From the NCBI GenBank assembly GCA_964228555.1, contig CAXQZU010000057.1, positions 1 to 39,507 on the forward strand: DNA of 39,507 bases, given 5' to 3'. The position numbers and the translations under genes are program-made. The stretch is from CAXQZU01 sp964228555 (GTDB taxonomy: Bacteria > Planctomycetota > PLA2 > JAEUHO01). The stretch's first letter is position 1. Each line of letters opens with the position of its first letter. The notes beneath the pieces were generated by a model. That model saw nothing but the letters and a program-made list of their open reading frames with translations, was not told the origin of the DNA and made no database searches. This document shows positions 24,709-32,749 of the stretch, piece by piece.

Positions 24709-25410
24709 TCAGGGCAGCGTGCGCGGGAGCAGGCCGAGGTACTCGCGCCGCGGGATCTCGCAGGCGCCCATGCGCACGAGGTGCGGCGTGAGGAACTGCA
24801 CGTCGATGCAGGTGACGCCCTCGGCCGCCAGGCGACGCACGGCCTCCACGAGGGCCACCTTCGAGGCATCGCTCTCGGTGTGGAACATGCTCTCGGCGCA
24901 GAACACGGGCCCCACCCGCACGCCGTAGAGGCCGCCGCACAGCTGCCCCTCGTGCAGCACCTCGAAGGAGTGGGCGCGCCCCTGCGCGTGCAGCGTGCCG
25001 TAGCAGCGCGCCATGCCCTCCGTGATCCACGTCGACTCGCGCGCGGCGCAGCCGGCCACGACCGCGTCGAAGGCCGTGTCGCGCCGCACCTCGAAGCGGC
25101 CGCTGCGCAGCGTGCGCGCCAGGCGCCGGCTCACGCGCAGGCCCTGTGGCCAGAGGACGGCCCGCGGGTCGGGCGACCACCACAGCACGGGGTCGCCCTC
25201 CGAGAACCACGGGAAGGCGCCGTGGCGGTAGGCGTGCCACACGAGGCCGGGCTCGAGGCTGCCCCCGGCCCCCAGCAGCCCCTCACCGGGCTGGAGCGGC
25301 AGTCCGTCCAGCGGGCCGGGGCTGTCCGGCAGCCGGGGCAGGCGGGCCGGCCCGGACGCCTCGGGCCGTGCGGGCCCGGGCGAGCGCGGCGGTCGCGGGG
25401 GAGGCGGCAT
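24709..25410 (-). CDS. aat: Leucyl/phenylalanyl-tRNA--protein transferase
   Basis: A 233-residue enzyme of the N-end rule pathway that adds Leu or Phe to N-terminal Arg/Lys of proteins targeted to ClpAP. Family motifs are a variant WHAYRHGAFPWFSEGDPVLWWSPDPRAVL, ESTWITEGM, HSFEVLHEGQLCGGLYGVRVG and FCAESMFHTESDASKVALV, followed by the late FLTPHLVRMGACEIPRREYL. The first 35 residues are Pro/Arg-rich and not part of the family core. The ATG at 25410 is supported by TAGGGT seven bases upstream; longer frames to the left on this strand run into the neighbouring gene and were rejected. Confidence 0.93.
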   Translation of the reverse strand: MPPPPRPPRSPGPARPEASGPARLPRLPDSPGPLDGLPLQPGEGLLGAGGSLEPGLVWHAYRHGAFPWFSEGDPVLWWSPDPRAVLWPQGLRVSRRLARTLRSGRFEVRRDTAFDAVVAGCAARESTWITEGMARCYGTLHAQGRAHSFEVLHEGQLCGGLYGVRVGPVFCAESMFHTESDASKVALVEAVRRLAAEGVTCIDVQFLTPHLVRMGACEIPRREYLGLLPRTLP

Positions 25411-25417
25411 GGGCCCC

Positions 25418-25423
25418 ACCCTA
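25418..25423 (-). promoter_or_regulatory. Putative -10 box TAGGGT, leaderless aat start
   Basis: TAGGGT ends seven bases before the ATG at 25410, in the 23-base gap after the membrane-protein gene. It suggests aat has its own promoter. Confidence 0.45.
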
Positions 25424-25433
25424 CCGGCGGGCG

Positions 25434-26138
25434 CTAGGGCGCCGTGGCCGGCCGGTCGGCGGGCAGGCGCCGCGTGCAGGCCGGCAGCCACATGGCCAGC
25501 AAGCCCAGCAGGGCGCACCAGAAGGCGGGCTGGAAGTTGGCGGCCACCGCGCCGGCCACCTCGCCCAGCCCGTGCTCGCCCAGCCAGCCGCGGGCCTGCG
25601 TGGCCGGCAGCGTCAGCAGGTGCAGCCAGCCCAGCAGGGCCTGGCTGGCCACGTGGGCCTCCACCGCGCCCAGCGAGCGGTCGCCGCGCCGGCGCGCGAA
25701 GAGCAGTGCGACCACCACCAGCCAGGCGATCACGCCCTCCAGCCCGCCCAGCAGGCGCGGCAGCAGCGGCTCGTACTCCACGGCGAGGTAGCAGGCCTCC
25801 AGCACGCACAGGCCCAGCGCCAGCACCATCAGCGCCGTGCCCACGGCGGTGCGCCAGCCCGGCCGCCAGGCCACCGCCAGCAGAGCCAGCGACCACGGGA
25901 GCACCAGCGCGAAGGGGTACCAGCGGCGCGCCTCCCACAGGCGCTGGGCGGTGCGCCCCTGCGCGAGGCCCTCGCAGAGCGCCAGGGCCAGCACCTCGCC
26001 GGCGCTTTCCTGGCGCTCGCTGCGCGAGGCCAGCGCCGGCTGCCCGGGCCACGCCACGCGCTCGTGCAGCGGCAGCCAGCCCGCCACGGCCACCACCAGC
26101 AGGCCCAGCAGCTGCAGTCGGCAGGCGAGGCGCGGCAC
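25434..26138 (-). CDS. Multi-spanning membrane protein of unknown function
   Basis: A 234-residue protein with about five hydrophobic helices. These are near residues 9-22, YPFALVLPWSLALLAVAW, TALMVLALGLCVLEACYL, GVIAWLVVVALLFAR, and FWCALLGLLAMWLPA close to the C-terminus. Between helices 1 and 2 is an extracytoplasmic loop of about 50 residues. No family motif was recognised. The start is GTG; only a weak CACACT lies six bases upstream. It sits between a secreted protein and aat on the same strand. Confidence 0.65.
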   Translation of the reverse strand: MPRLACRLQLLGLLVVAVAGWLPLHERVAWPGQPALASRSERQESAGEVLALALCEGLAQGRTAQRLWEARRWYPFALVLPWSLALLAVAWRPGWRTAVGTALMVLALGLCVLEACYLAVEYEPLLPRLLGGLEGVIAWLVVVALLFARRRGDRSLGAVEAHVASQALLGWLHLLTLPATQARGWLGEHGLGEVAGAVAANFQPAFWCALLGLLAMWLPACTRRLPADRPATAP

Positions 26139-26198
26139 GTGCGCAGTGTGGCAGGAGGCTGTCGGGCCAGGAAGCGCGACGCCCGGGCGCGGGCCGCC

Positions 26199-27608
26199 TC
26201 AGCGCAGCGGCACGTCCAGCAGGCTCACCGGCAGCTCGCCCTGCACCTCGCGCGCGTACCAGGTCACGCGCACGGCACGCGGCGGCGCCTCGCCCCCGCC
26301 GTGCACGCGGCCCACGAGGCGCAGCCGCCCGTCGGCGCTGCTGGAGGAGCGCCCGCCCAGCGCCTGCATGCGCCGCCGGCCCCCGTCAGCCCATTCCACC
26401 CACACGTCCACGCTGGCGCGGGCCACCTCGCTGTCCAGCCGGCAGGACACCTCCACGGCCCACGCGTCCTTGCGGCCCTCGGCCGGCCCCAGCGACTCCA
26501 GCACGACCTCGCTGCCGCCCCGCTCCTTCGGCCGCGGCAGCCCATCCAGCGCCTCGAACAGCACCTGCTGCAGGTCATGCCGCAAGCGCAGCTCCAGCTG
26601 GAGGTCGAGCCGGGCGAGGCGCTCCTCGGCCTCGGGCTCGGCACGCTCCAGCGTGACACGCGCCTCCACGCGGCGCGTGTCGCCGCCCACGCCGTAGGTG
26701 GTCGAGGCATCCGCGCCGGGCACCGCACGCCACCGACGGCCGGCAGCGTCCTCGGCACGCAGCACGCGCGGCGGGCGATAGGTGACCAGCTGCACGGCCG
26801 GCGCCAGCTGCAGCTCCAGCAGCAGGCCGTGCGTCACGGCGCCCTCCACGCCCAGCGGGCGCGAGGACTCCACGCGCGTGGCCCGCACGCGCAGCGGGCC
26901 CGCGCACCCGCGCGGCGACACCCCAAGCGCGCCGGGGCTTGGCCCGAGGGCCAGCGTGGACGAGCCGTCAAAGGGGCCCGCCGCGTCGAGGCCGGCGGCC
27001 TCCGCCAGCCGCTCCACGGCCTCGAAGGCCGGCTGGGCCGCCAGTGCGAGCGTGACAGGCCGGTCCAGCGCGTCCTCGGGTGCCGTGAGGCTGCCCCCGA
27101 GGGCTGCGCCCAGCTCCCTCAGCACGCGCCGCAGGGGCAGCCCGTCGGCGCGCAGGTCCACGAGGCCCATGCCGGAGAGGTCCTGCGCGACGGCGGGCAC
27201 GGCCTCGGCCACCGTGCCCAGCCGGGCCAGCAGGGCCCGGACCGTGCGGCGCACCTCGGGGTCCGCGGCGTCGGCGTGCTCGCGCAGCACCTCGGGGGCA
27301 CGCGTGCCCTGCGCCTCCAGCGCCTCCCGGGCCCGCTCGCGCACCTCGTAGCGCTCGGAGGCCAGGTCCCGCACCCATCCGCGCACCTGCTCGGCAAGGG
27401 CAGCGGGCTGCTCCGGGGGCGGCGCCGGCGCCTCGGACGGGGGTCCTGCCCCCAAGGCTCCAGGCGGCCCGACGAGCAGCAGGGCTAGCGCCAGCCACCC
27501 AAGGGCCCCGCGTGCTGGCGAGGCCGCCGGGAGCGCCCGGGCGCGACGTGCAGCCCCCACGGCAGGCACCTCGACAAGGGCCGGCGGAGGGCGTACGGGA
27601 CGCAGCAC
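26199..27608 (-). CDS. Secreted or anchored HEAT-like repeat protein
   Basis: A 469-residue protein. An Arg/Pro-rich N-region of about 35 residues precedes a hydrophobic segment GALGWLALALLLVGPPGALGA, so it is exported or membrane-anchored. Residues about 70-125 contain one to two HEAT-like helical repeats (LASERYEVRERAREALEAQG ... DPEVRRTVRALLARLG). The rest is mainly beta-strand, including a region similar to secretin/STN-type small domains (LVDLRADGLPLRRVLRELGAALGG, then PVTLALAAQPAFEAVERLAEAAGL). That STN-like resemblance is tentative. The GTG start at 27608 has TAGGCT six bases upstream. It is divergent from the ABC exporter. Confidence 0.7.
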   Translation of the reverse strand: MLRPVRPPPALVEVPAVGAARRARALPAASPARGALGWLALALLLVGPPGALGAGPPSEAPAPPPEQPAALAEQVRGWVRDLASERYEVRERAREALEAQGTRAPEVLREHADAADPEVRRTVRALLARLGTVAEAVPAVAQDLSGMGLVDLRADGLPLRRVLRELGAALGGSLTAPEDALDRPVTLALAAQPAFEAVERLAEAAGLDAAGPFDGSSTLALGPSPGALGVSPRGCAGPLRVRATRVESSRPLGVEGAVTHGLLLELQLAPAVQLVTYRPPRVLRAEDAAGRRWRAVPGADASTTYGVGGDTRRVEARVTLERAEPEAEERLARLDLQLELRLRHDLQQVLFEALDGLPRPKERGGSEVVLESLGPAEGRKDAWAVEVSCRLDSEVARASVDVWVEWADGGRRRMQALGGRSSSSADGRLRLVGRVHGGGEAPPRAVRVTWYAREVQGELPVSLLDVPLR

Positions 27609-27614
27609 GACGCC

Positions 27615-27620
27615 AGCCTA
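27615..27620 (-). promoter_or_regulatory. Putative -10 box TAGGCT, leaderless start at 27608
   Basis: TAGGCT ends six bases before the GTG of the HEAT-like protein. Confidence 0.5.
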
Positions 27621-27684
27621 CCGCCGCACGCGACCTGCCGCCCCGCGCGCGGCCCGACTCCTCCATCGGCACGCCCTCCGGCCC

Positions 27685-27690
27685 TAGACT
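27685..27690 (+). promoter_or_regulatory. Putative -10 box TAGACT upstream of the ABC exporter
   Basis: TAGACT ends 66 bases before the TTG at 27757, so this gene would have a leader of about 60 bases. The TAG is also the last in-frame stop before the gene. Confidence 0.35.
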
Positions 27691-27756
27691 CGCGCCAGCG
27701 CCGTCCCCGCGGATCCCGCCCACGGCTGCGCCCTCCCCGCCGCGAGCGCCCCCCCG

Positions 27757-29778
27757 TTGCCCGCCCCCGACGAGCCCTCCCAGCCTGCCCCGTCGGGCCC
27801 GGCCCCGGCGGCCCCTGCCGAGCCGCAGCGGGCCGGCCTTGGCCGCATGGTCGGCCACCTCGCCACGGTCATGCGCTTCGCGCGACCGCGCTGGATCGGG
27901 CTCGCCGTGGCGCTGGCCCTGATGGGCGTGGAGGCGGCCGCCAGCGCCGGCCGCATCTTCCTCTTCTTCCCCGTGATGACCCGCGTGCTGGAGGTGGGCG
28001 GGGCCGGCGAGGGCAGTGGCGAGGCCCACCAGCTGGTGGCCACGGCGCGCGACAAGATGGGCCCGGTGCTGGGCGCCTACGACGGCCTCATCGACCGGCT
28101 CAACGGCCTGACGAGCGCATGGGTGCCCGCCTCGGCCCTGGCGGGCGCCACCCGCGGGCTGGAGGGCCCGGAGGCCCTCGCCGCCGAGGCGCGCGCGCTG
28201 GACCGCTACGCCACGCTGGCCAGCGTCTCGATGCTCTTCGTGGCCTTCATCGTGGTCATGTGCCTGGCCGCCTACCTCGAGAGCTACGTGGCTGCCAAGG
28301 TCAGCCAGGACATCGCCGCCGACGTGCGCCGGGCCGTGACGCACAAGCTCCTCGACCAGCCGGTGTCCTTCTACGACCAGCAGCGTCGCGGCGAGCTGGT
28401 GGCGCGCGCGCTGGGTGACGTGGACGCCTTCTACACCTGGCTGCACCTGCTGCTCAATGCGGTCATCAAGGGCGTCGTGCAGCTGGCCGCGTCGGCCTTC
28501 TTCCTCGTGGCCATCTCGCCCCAGCTCAGCCTGATCTGCCTGGCGGGCCTGCCCTTCCTGCTGCCCATGCGCACGCTGACGCGCCGCACGCTCAAGCGCA
28601 GCCACAAGCGCCAGCAGGAGACCACGCGGCGCGTGGAGTCGCTGCTCCAGATCTTCGCGGGCATCCGCGTCATCAAGGCCTTCGGCACGGAGCGCGAGAG
28701 CCTCGCCGCCTTCGACCGTGCCGACCGCGAGGTGGCCCGCGCCAGCCTCAAGGTGCAGCGCGCCAAGTCCACCGCGGACGCGCTGATCGAGTTCATCAAC
28801 AACTTCCTGGCGCTGGTGCTGGCGGTGGGCGGTGGCTGGCTGGTGCTCAGCGGCATGCTCGACGTCACCAGCGGCCAGCTGGTGGTCTTCCTGTTCCTGA
28901 TGGCCAACCTCTACCAGCCGGTCAAGAAGCTGGTGAAGTCGATGAACTCGCTGCAGGACTCGGCGGCCAGCGTGGAGCGCACGCAGGAGTACCTCGCCCT
29001 GCCCCCGCCCCCGGCCGACGCGCCCGGGGCCATCCCCTTCACGGGCGTGCGCGAGGCCGTGCGCTTCGAGAGGGTCTCCTTCGCCTACGTGCCCGGGCGG
29101 CCCGTCCTGCACGACGTGTCGCTGGAGATCCCGCGCGGGGGCGTCGTGGCCGTGGTGGGCCGCACGGGCGCGGGCAAGAGCACGCTGTGCGACCTGCTGC
29201 TGCGCTTCTACGACCCGGCCGGCGGCCGCATCACCGTGGACGGCACCGACCTGCGCGGCTTCACGCGCAGCTCCTTCATCGCGCGCACGGCCATGGTGCA
29301 GCAGGTCCCCTTCCTGTTCCACGCCACCATCGGCGAGAACATCCGGCAGGGGCGGGCCGGCGCCAGCGACGCGGAGGTGGAGCAGGCGGCCCGCGACGCG
29401 CAGATCCACGACCACGTGGCCAGCCTGCCCAAGGGCTACGACGAGGAGGTGGGCGAGGCGGGCGTGCGCCTGTCGGGCGGCCAGCGCCAGCGCATCACCA
29501 TCGCGCGCGCCCTCGTGCGCGACCCCGGGATCCTCGTGCTCGACGAGGCCACCAGCAGCCTCGACGCCGAGAGCGAGCGCGCCGTGCAGGTGGCCCTCGA
29601 GCGCCTGCAGCAGGGCCGCACCACGCTGGTGGTGGCCCACCGCCTCTCCACCGTGCGCAAGGCCACCTCCATCGTGGTGCTCGACCAGGGCCGCGTGGTG
29701 GAGCAGGGCACGCACGAGCAGCTGCTGGCGCGCGGCGGGCTCTACGCCGAGCTGGTGCGCCTGCAGCACCTCGGCTAG
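27757..29778 (+). CDS. ABC exporter half-transporter, MsbA-like
   Basis: A 673-residue fused membrane-ATPase protein. Six membrane helices occupy about residues 45-420, with a hydrophilic insertion of about 75 residues between helices 1 and 2 (about 76-150). The ATPase domain has Walker A GRTGAGKSTLCDLL (about 468), Q-loop QQVPFLFHATIGENI, signature LSGGQRQRITIARAL (about 573) and Walker B ILVLDEATSSLDAESE. The H-loop is VVAHRLSTV. By family and context (lipid A acyltransferase and LPS genes around it), flipping of lipid A-core across the inner membrane is the best guess; a peptide or drug exporter is possible. The start is TTG because no ATG or GTG lies between the upstream stop and residue 30; an ATG at 27847 would still keep all helices. 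Confidence 0.88.
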   Translation: MPAPDEPSQPAPSGPAPAAPAEPQRAGLGRMVGHLATVMRFARPRWIGLAVALALMGVEAAASAGRIFLFFPVMTRVLEVGGAGEGSGEAHQLVATARDKMGPVLGAYDGLIDRLNGLTSAWVPASALAGATRGLEGPEALAAEARALDRYATLASVSMLFVAFIVVMCLAAYLESYVAAKVSQDIAADVRRAVTHKLLDQPVSFYDQQRRGELVARALGDVDAFYTWLHLLLNAVIKGVVQLAASAFFLVAISPQLSLICLAGLPFLLPMRTLTRRTLKRSHKRQQETTRRVESLLQIFAGIRVIKAFGTERESLAAFDRADREVARASLKVQRAKSTADALIEFINNFLALVLAVGGGWLVLSGMLDVTSGQLVVFLFLMANLYQPVKKLVKSMNSLQDSAASVERTQEYLALPPPPADAPGAIPFTGVREAVRFERVSFAYVPGRPVLHDVSLEIPRGGVVAVVGRTGAGKSTLCDLLLRFYDPAGGRITVDGTDLRGFTRSSFIARTAMVQQVPFLFHATIGENIRQGRAGASDAEVEQAARDAQIHDHVASLPKGYDEEVGEAGVRLSGGQRQRITIARALVRDPGILVLDEATSSLDAESERAVQVALERLQQGRTTLVVAHRLSTVRKATSIVVLDQGRVVEQGTHEQLLARGGLYAELVRLQHLG

Positions 29779-29798
29779 CACGCGGGCCGCGCTAGCCG
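29772..29798. terminator. Hairpin embedding both convergent stop codons
   Basis: CGGCTAGC (29772-29779) pairs with GCTAGCCG (29791-29798), with an inner GCGG-G-CCGC. Both TAG stops lie inside the stem arms. There is no T-run. Confidence 0.45.
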
Positions 29799-30610
29799 GG
29801 CAGGCGCGGCTCCTGCACGAGCCCGAACACGCAGCGCGAGGGACGCGGCGACCGGTACCAGGCCAGGTTGGGGCTGCCCACGGACTTGACCGAGACGGGA
29901 TGCCACAGGTGGTAGACGTCGTTGCGGCCGTAGAGCACGCGCACGCGCGGGCGGGGCCGCGCCGCCATGAGGCGGTCGCGCAGGTCGTCGTCCTCGAGGC
30001 CCCAGCCCTCGAAGCGCTCGTCCATGCCGTTGACCTCCTCCAGCAGGTCGCGGTCCACGGCCATGTTGAGGCCCAGCACCTTCGGCCGGCGGCTGCGGCG
30101 CAGCAGCACGCCCCAGCGGCTCTTGAGGGCACGCCAGCGCGCGTCGCGCGCATGCCACGGCTCGCGCCAGCCCTCGAAGGAGCCGTCGTCCACGTGCTCG
30201 GGCCGCAGCGCGGCCGACACCTCCTGGCTCCAGCGCACGCAGCCCCCCACGTGGAACGAGCGCGGCGCGTGCGCGAGCAGGTGGCGCTCCACGAAGCGCG
30301 CCGGCGGCACGCAGTCCCCGTCGGTGAAGATCACCAGGCGCGGGCCCGGCGCCATGCGCAGGGCCTCGTTGACGATGCGCGTCTTGCGGAAGCCGCGGTC
30401 CTCGTGCCACGCATGGCGCACCTGCAGGCCAGCCCGGCGCACCGGCCCGTCGAGGAAGGCGCGCAGCGCCTCGACGAAGGGCGGCGCGCTGCCGTCATCG
30501 GCCACGACCACCTCGAAGTCCTGCACGCTCTGCCGCAGGTAGCCGCGCAGGGCCAGCAGCAGCGAGGGCTGGTTGTAGGTGCTCAGCACCACGAGCGCGC
30601 GCGGGCTCAT
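29792..30610 (-). CDS. GT2 glycosyltransferase
   Basis: A 272-residue GT-A family 2 enzyme. The N-terminus VVLSTYNQPSLLLALRGYLRQS and VVVADDGS are the nucleotide-binding signature. IFTDGDCVPP provides the DxD metal site, and WGLEDDDLRDRL is the ED motif with the catalytic base. It also has HVGGCVRW and VLGLNMAVDRDLLEEVNGMDERFEG, typical of galactosyl- or N-acetylgalactosaminyl-type C-terminal subfamilies. It is soluble and probably acts on LPS or another surface glycan at the inner membrane. The ATG at 30610 overlaps the MOSC gene stop as ATGA, so the two are co-translated. The specific sugar is unknown. Confidence 0.88.
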   Translation of the reverse strand: MSPRALVVLSTYNQPSLLLALRGYLRQSVQDFEVVVADDGSAPPFVEALRAFLDGPVRRAGLQVRHAWHEDRGFRKTRIVNEALRMAPGPRLVIFTDGDCVPPARFVERHLLAHAPRSFHVGGCVRWSQEVSAALRPEHVDDGSFEGWREPWHARDARWRALKSRWGVLLRRSRRPKVLGLNMAVDRDLLEEVNGMDERFEGWGLEDDDLRDRLMAARPRPRVRVLYGRNDVYHLWHPVSVKSVGSPNLAWYRSPRPSRCVFGLVQEPRLPG

Positions 30611-31077
30611 CGGTCCCCCGGGGCTGCGTCCAGCGGCTGGAGCGCGTCGCCCACCGCGACCGTGCCGCCCTCGAGGATGCGCGCCGTGATGCCCGCCCGG
30701 CCCTGCAGGGCGCGCTCCACGCCGGGCCCCACGAGCGCCTCCAGGTGGGCACACGGGGCACAGGGCCCGCTGCCCTCCGCCAGCGCGCTGCCCAGCCGGA
30801 AGCGGCGCCCCACGAGGGTGGAGAGGTCCACGCCGCGCACCAGCACCTGCCGCCGCGTGGCCGCCGCCTCGATGGGCAGGCCGGCCTGCGCCACGGCCTC
30901 GAGGTCCTCGGCCGCCACCAGGGTGAGCGCCCGTGCCCGGCTGCGTGCCGCCCCGCGCCGGTAGTGGCGGTCGCCCACCACCCCCTCGCCCGCGCGCAGC
31001 TCCACCTGCGCCACCTGCTCCACCGGCGTCCCACGGCGGGGCGCGACATGCAGGGCGAGCACGATGCCGGGGGCCAT
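30607..31077 (-). CDS. MOSC domain protein
   Basis: A 156-residue protein that is essentially one MOSC domain. Features are VELRAGEGVVGDRHY near the N-terminus, the conserved sulfur-carrying cysteine region GPCAPCAHLEALVGPG, and the closing GRAGITARILEGGTVAVGD. MOSC proteins carry sulfur or bind molybdenum cofactor for detoxifying N-hydroxylated compounds. A link to the glycosyltransferase downstream is not obvious. I prefer the ATG at 31077 because TACGCT lies exactly six bases upstream; a further in-frame ATG 54 bases upstream would run through the promoter. Confidence 0.88.
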   Translation of the reverse strand: MAPGIVLALHVAPRRGTPVEQVAQVELRAGEGVVGDRHYRRGAARSRARALTLVAAEDLEAVAQAGLPIEAAATRRQVLVRGVDLSTLVGRRFRLGSALAEGSGPCAPCAHLEALVGPGVERALQGRAGITARILEGGTVAVGDALQPLDAAPGDR

Positions 31078-31083
31078 GCCTCC

Positions 31084-31089
31084 AGCGTA
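31084..31089 (-). promoter_or_regulatory. Putative -10 box TACGCT, leaderless MOSC start
   Basis: TACGCT ends six bases before the ATG at 31077. The six bases read GGAGGC, so a leadered reading is not excluded. Confidence 0.45.
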
Positions 31090-31118
31090 GGAGCGCGCCC
31101 CAGCGCCGCCAGCCCCGG

Positions 31119-31141
31119 CCGGGCGCGGCACCCTCGCCCGG
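31119..31141 (-). terminator. Hairpin after the tandem-kinase gene
   Basis: CCGGGCG/CGCCCGG forms a 7-bp stem with a nine-base loop, starting seven bases past the stop at 31148. No T-run follows on the minus strand. Confidence 0.35.
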
Positions 31142-31147
31142 TGCGCC

Positions 31148-32749
31148 TCACTCCAGCGGGTCGTGCACCACGCGCACCTTGCGTGCCAGCAGCCGGTCCA
31201 GCGCGTTCGACATGGCCCGGGTGCTGTCGCCCGCCCCCAGCGCGGCGGCGTAGGCGCGCCACCAGCGCAGGCGCTCGCTGCGCGTCACGCAGACGGGGAT
31301 CGAGGCGTCCAGCTGCGCCAGGTTCTTGAGCCGGCGCCGCCGCCCCACCAGGCCGCACAGGAAGCGCACGCGGTCGGTGTCGATGAGCACGAAGCGCAGC
31401 GGGCCGGCCGCGCCCTCCCGCGTGCCGTCCACCAGCACGTGCAGCGACTTCACGTCGCCGTGGTAGATGCCCCGCGCGTGCAGGCCCGCCAGCCAGGCCG
31501 CACTGGCCTCGCGCAGGCGCACCTGCGGGGCGCGCGTCGCTCCGGGCGCGTAGAGGCGCCGCACCTCGTCGTCCAGCCTCGGCAGCGCGCTGAGGTCGTC
31601 GTAGAGCGTGAAGATGCGCCCGTCCCGCCGCACGCAGGCCCGCGAGCGCGCGGTGGCCACGCCTCGCAGCCCGAGGCGGTGCGCGTGGACGTGGCCCGCC
31701 ACCAGCCGCCACGGCACCAGCCCGCGCTTGAGCAGGCCGCGCAGGCCACGCACGCGCGTCTCCTTCACCACCACGTCGCCGTGGCGCGTGACAGCGGACT
31801 TGGGCCGGTCCTTCAGCACGCCCTCGCCGCCGGAGGCCAGCAGGCGGTCGTGGTCTTCCACGCGCGCGGCCACCTGCTCGGCGGGGAAGGCCCGGTCGTG
31901 CACGCCCTGCCAGGGCGCCGGCATGCGCGTGTACCAAGGTCCCTCGCAGAGGGCCTCGCGATCGTGCTTGGCCACGCGGGCCCGCCGCAGCGCCTCGGCC
32001 CCCTGCCGCACCGCGCTCGCCAGCGCCGGCACCGCGCCGGCCGCGCCGGCATAGCCCTGCAGCAACGCCCCGGCCACCGCCGGCTCGGCCAGCCCCGGCG
32101 TGCGGGCGAAGGCCAGCAGGCGGCCCAGCGCCGCATGGCGCGCGCGCGTGGAGGGCGAGGCGATGCGGCTGCGGTGCAGGTCGATGAGCAGCAGGCCCGG
32201 CGGCGTGCCGGGCGCGACCAGCACGTTGCCCGCATGCAGGTCGCGGTGGTCGAAGCCCGCGTCGTGCATGCGCCGCACCAGCGCGCCAGCCCACTCCAGC
32301 ACCTGCGCCGCCTCCTGCGGCCCGGCCTCCGCCAGCCACGCCAGCAGCGGCTGGCTGCCCTCGACGAAGCCGCAGGCGTAGAGCGTGGTCCGCACGCCCA
32401 GCCCGCCCCCCTGCTCGGCCAGCGCCCGCGGCGCCGGCACCGGCAGGCCCCGGGACTGCAGCCAGTGCGCCGCCTCCCACTCGGAGCGGGCCCGGCTGGG
32501 GCGCAGCAGGCGACGCAGCGTGTCCTCGACGCCGGACTCGCGTTCCTGCTTCACCAGCAGGGCGCCCACGCCCGGCAGGTCCACCCGCGCCACGGTGCGC
32601 TGTGCGGTGCGTCGCAGCAGCCGGCCCTGCGCCAGCGCCGCAGCAGGATCGCCCAGCACGTGGACGGCCAGCGCCTCCAGCACGGCCTCGTCGCCCTCGA
32701 GGCGCCAGCCCTGCGCTCGCGCCCTCTCGACCGCCAGGCCGCCCGTCAC
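31148..32749 (-). CDS. Tandem double LPS kinase
   Basis: A 533-residue protein with two complete kinase-fold domains of the LPS kinase family. Domain 1 (about 40-260) has GALLVKQE (K67), SEWEAA (E90 or E92), FDHRDLHAGNVLV (D170, N175) and LLLIDLHRSR (D190). Domain 2 (about 305-500) has DVVVKET (K329), IYHGDVKSLHVLV (D432) and FVLIDTDRV (D457). Both keep the lysine and aspartates needed for catalysis. The family phosphorylates Kdo or heptose in the LPS core, so one polypeptide may modify two positions. The GTG at 32749 overlaps the WaaE-like gene stop as GTGA; the frame is open far upstream but that part belongs to other genes. Confidence 0.85.
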   Translation of the reverse strand: MTGGLAVERARAQGWRLEGDEAVLEALAVHVLGDPAAALAQGRLLRRTAQRTVARVDLPGVGALLVKQERESGVEDTLRRLLRPSRARSEWEAAHWLQSRGLPVPAPRALAEQGGGLGVRTTLYACGFVEGSQPLLAWLAEAGPQEAAQVLEWAGALVRRMHDAGFDHRDLHAGNVLVAPGTPPGLLLIDLHRSRIASPSTRARHAALGRLLAFARTPGLAEPAVAGALLQGYAGAAGAVPALASAVRQGAEALRRARVAKHDREALCEGPWYTRMPAPWQGVHDRAFPAEQVAARVEDHDRLLASGGEGVLKDRPKSAVTRHGDVVVKETRVRGLRGLLKRGLVPWRLVAGHVHAHRLGLRGVATARSRACVRRDGRIFTLYDDLSALPRLDDEVRRLYAPGATRAPQVRLREASAAWLAGLHARGIYHGDVKSLHVLVDGTREGAAGPLRFVLIDTDRVRFLCGLVGRRRRLKNLAQLDASIPVCVTRSERLRWWRAYAAALGAGDSTRAMSNALDRLLARKVRVVHDPLE

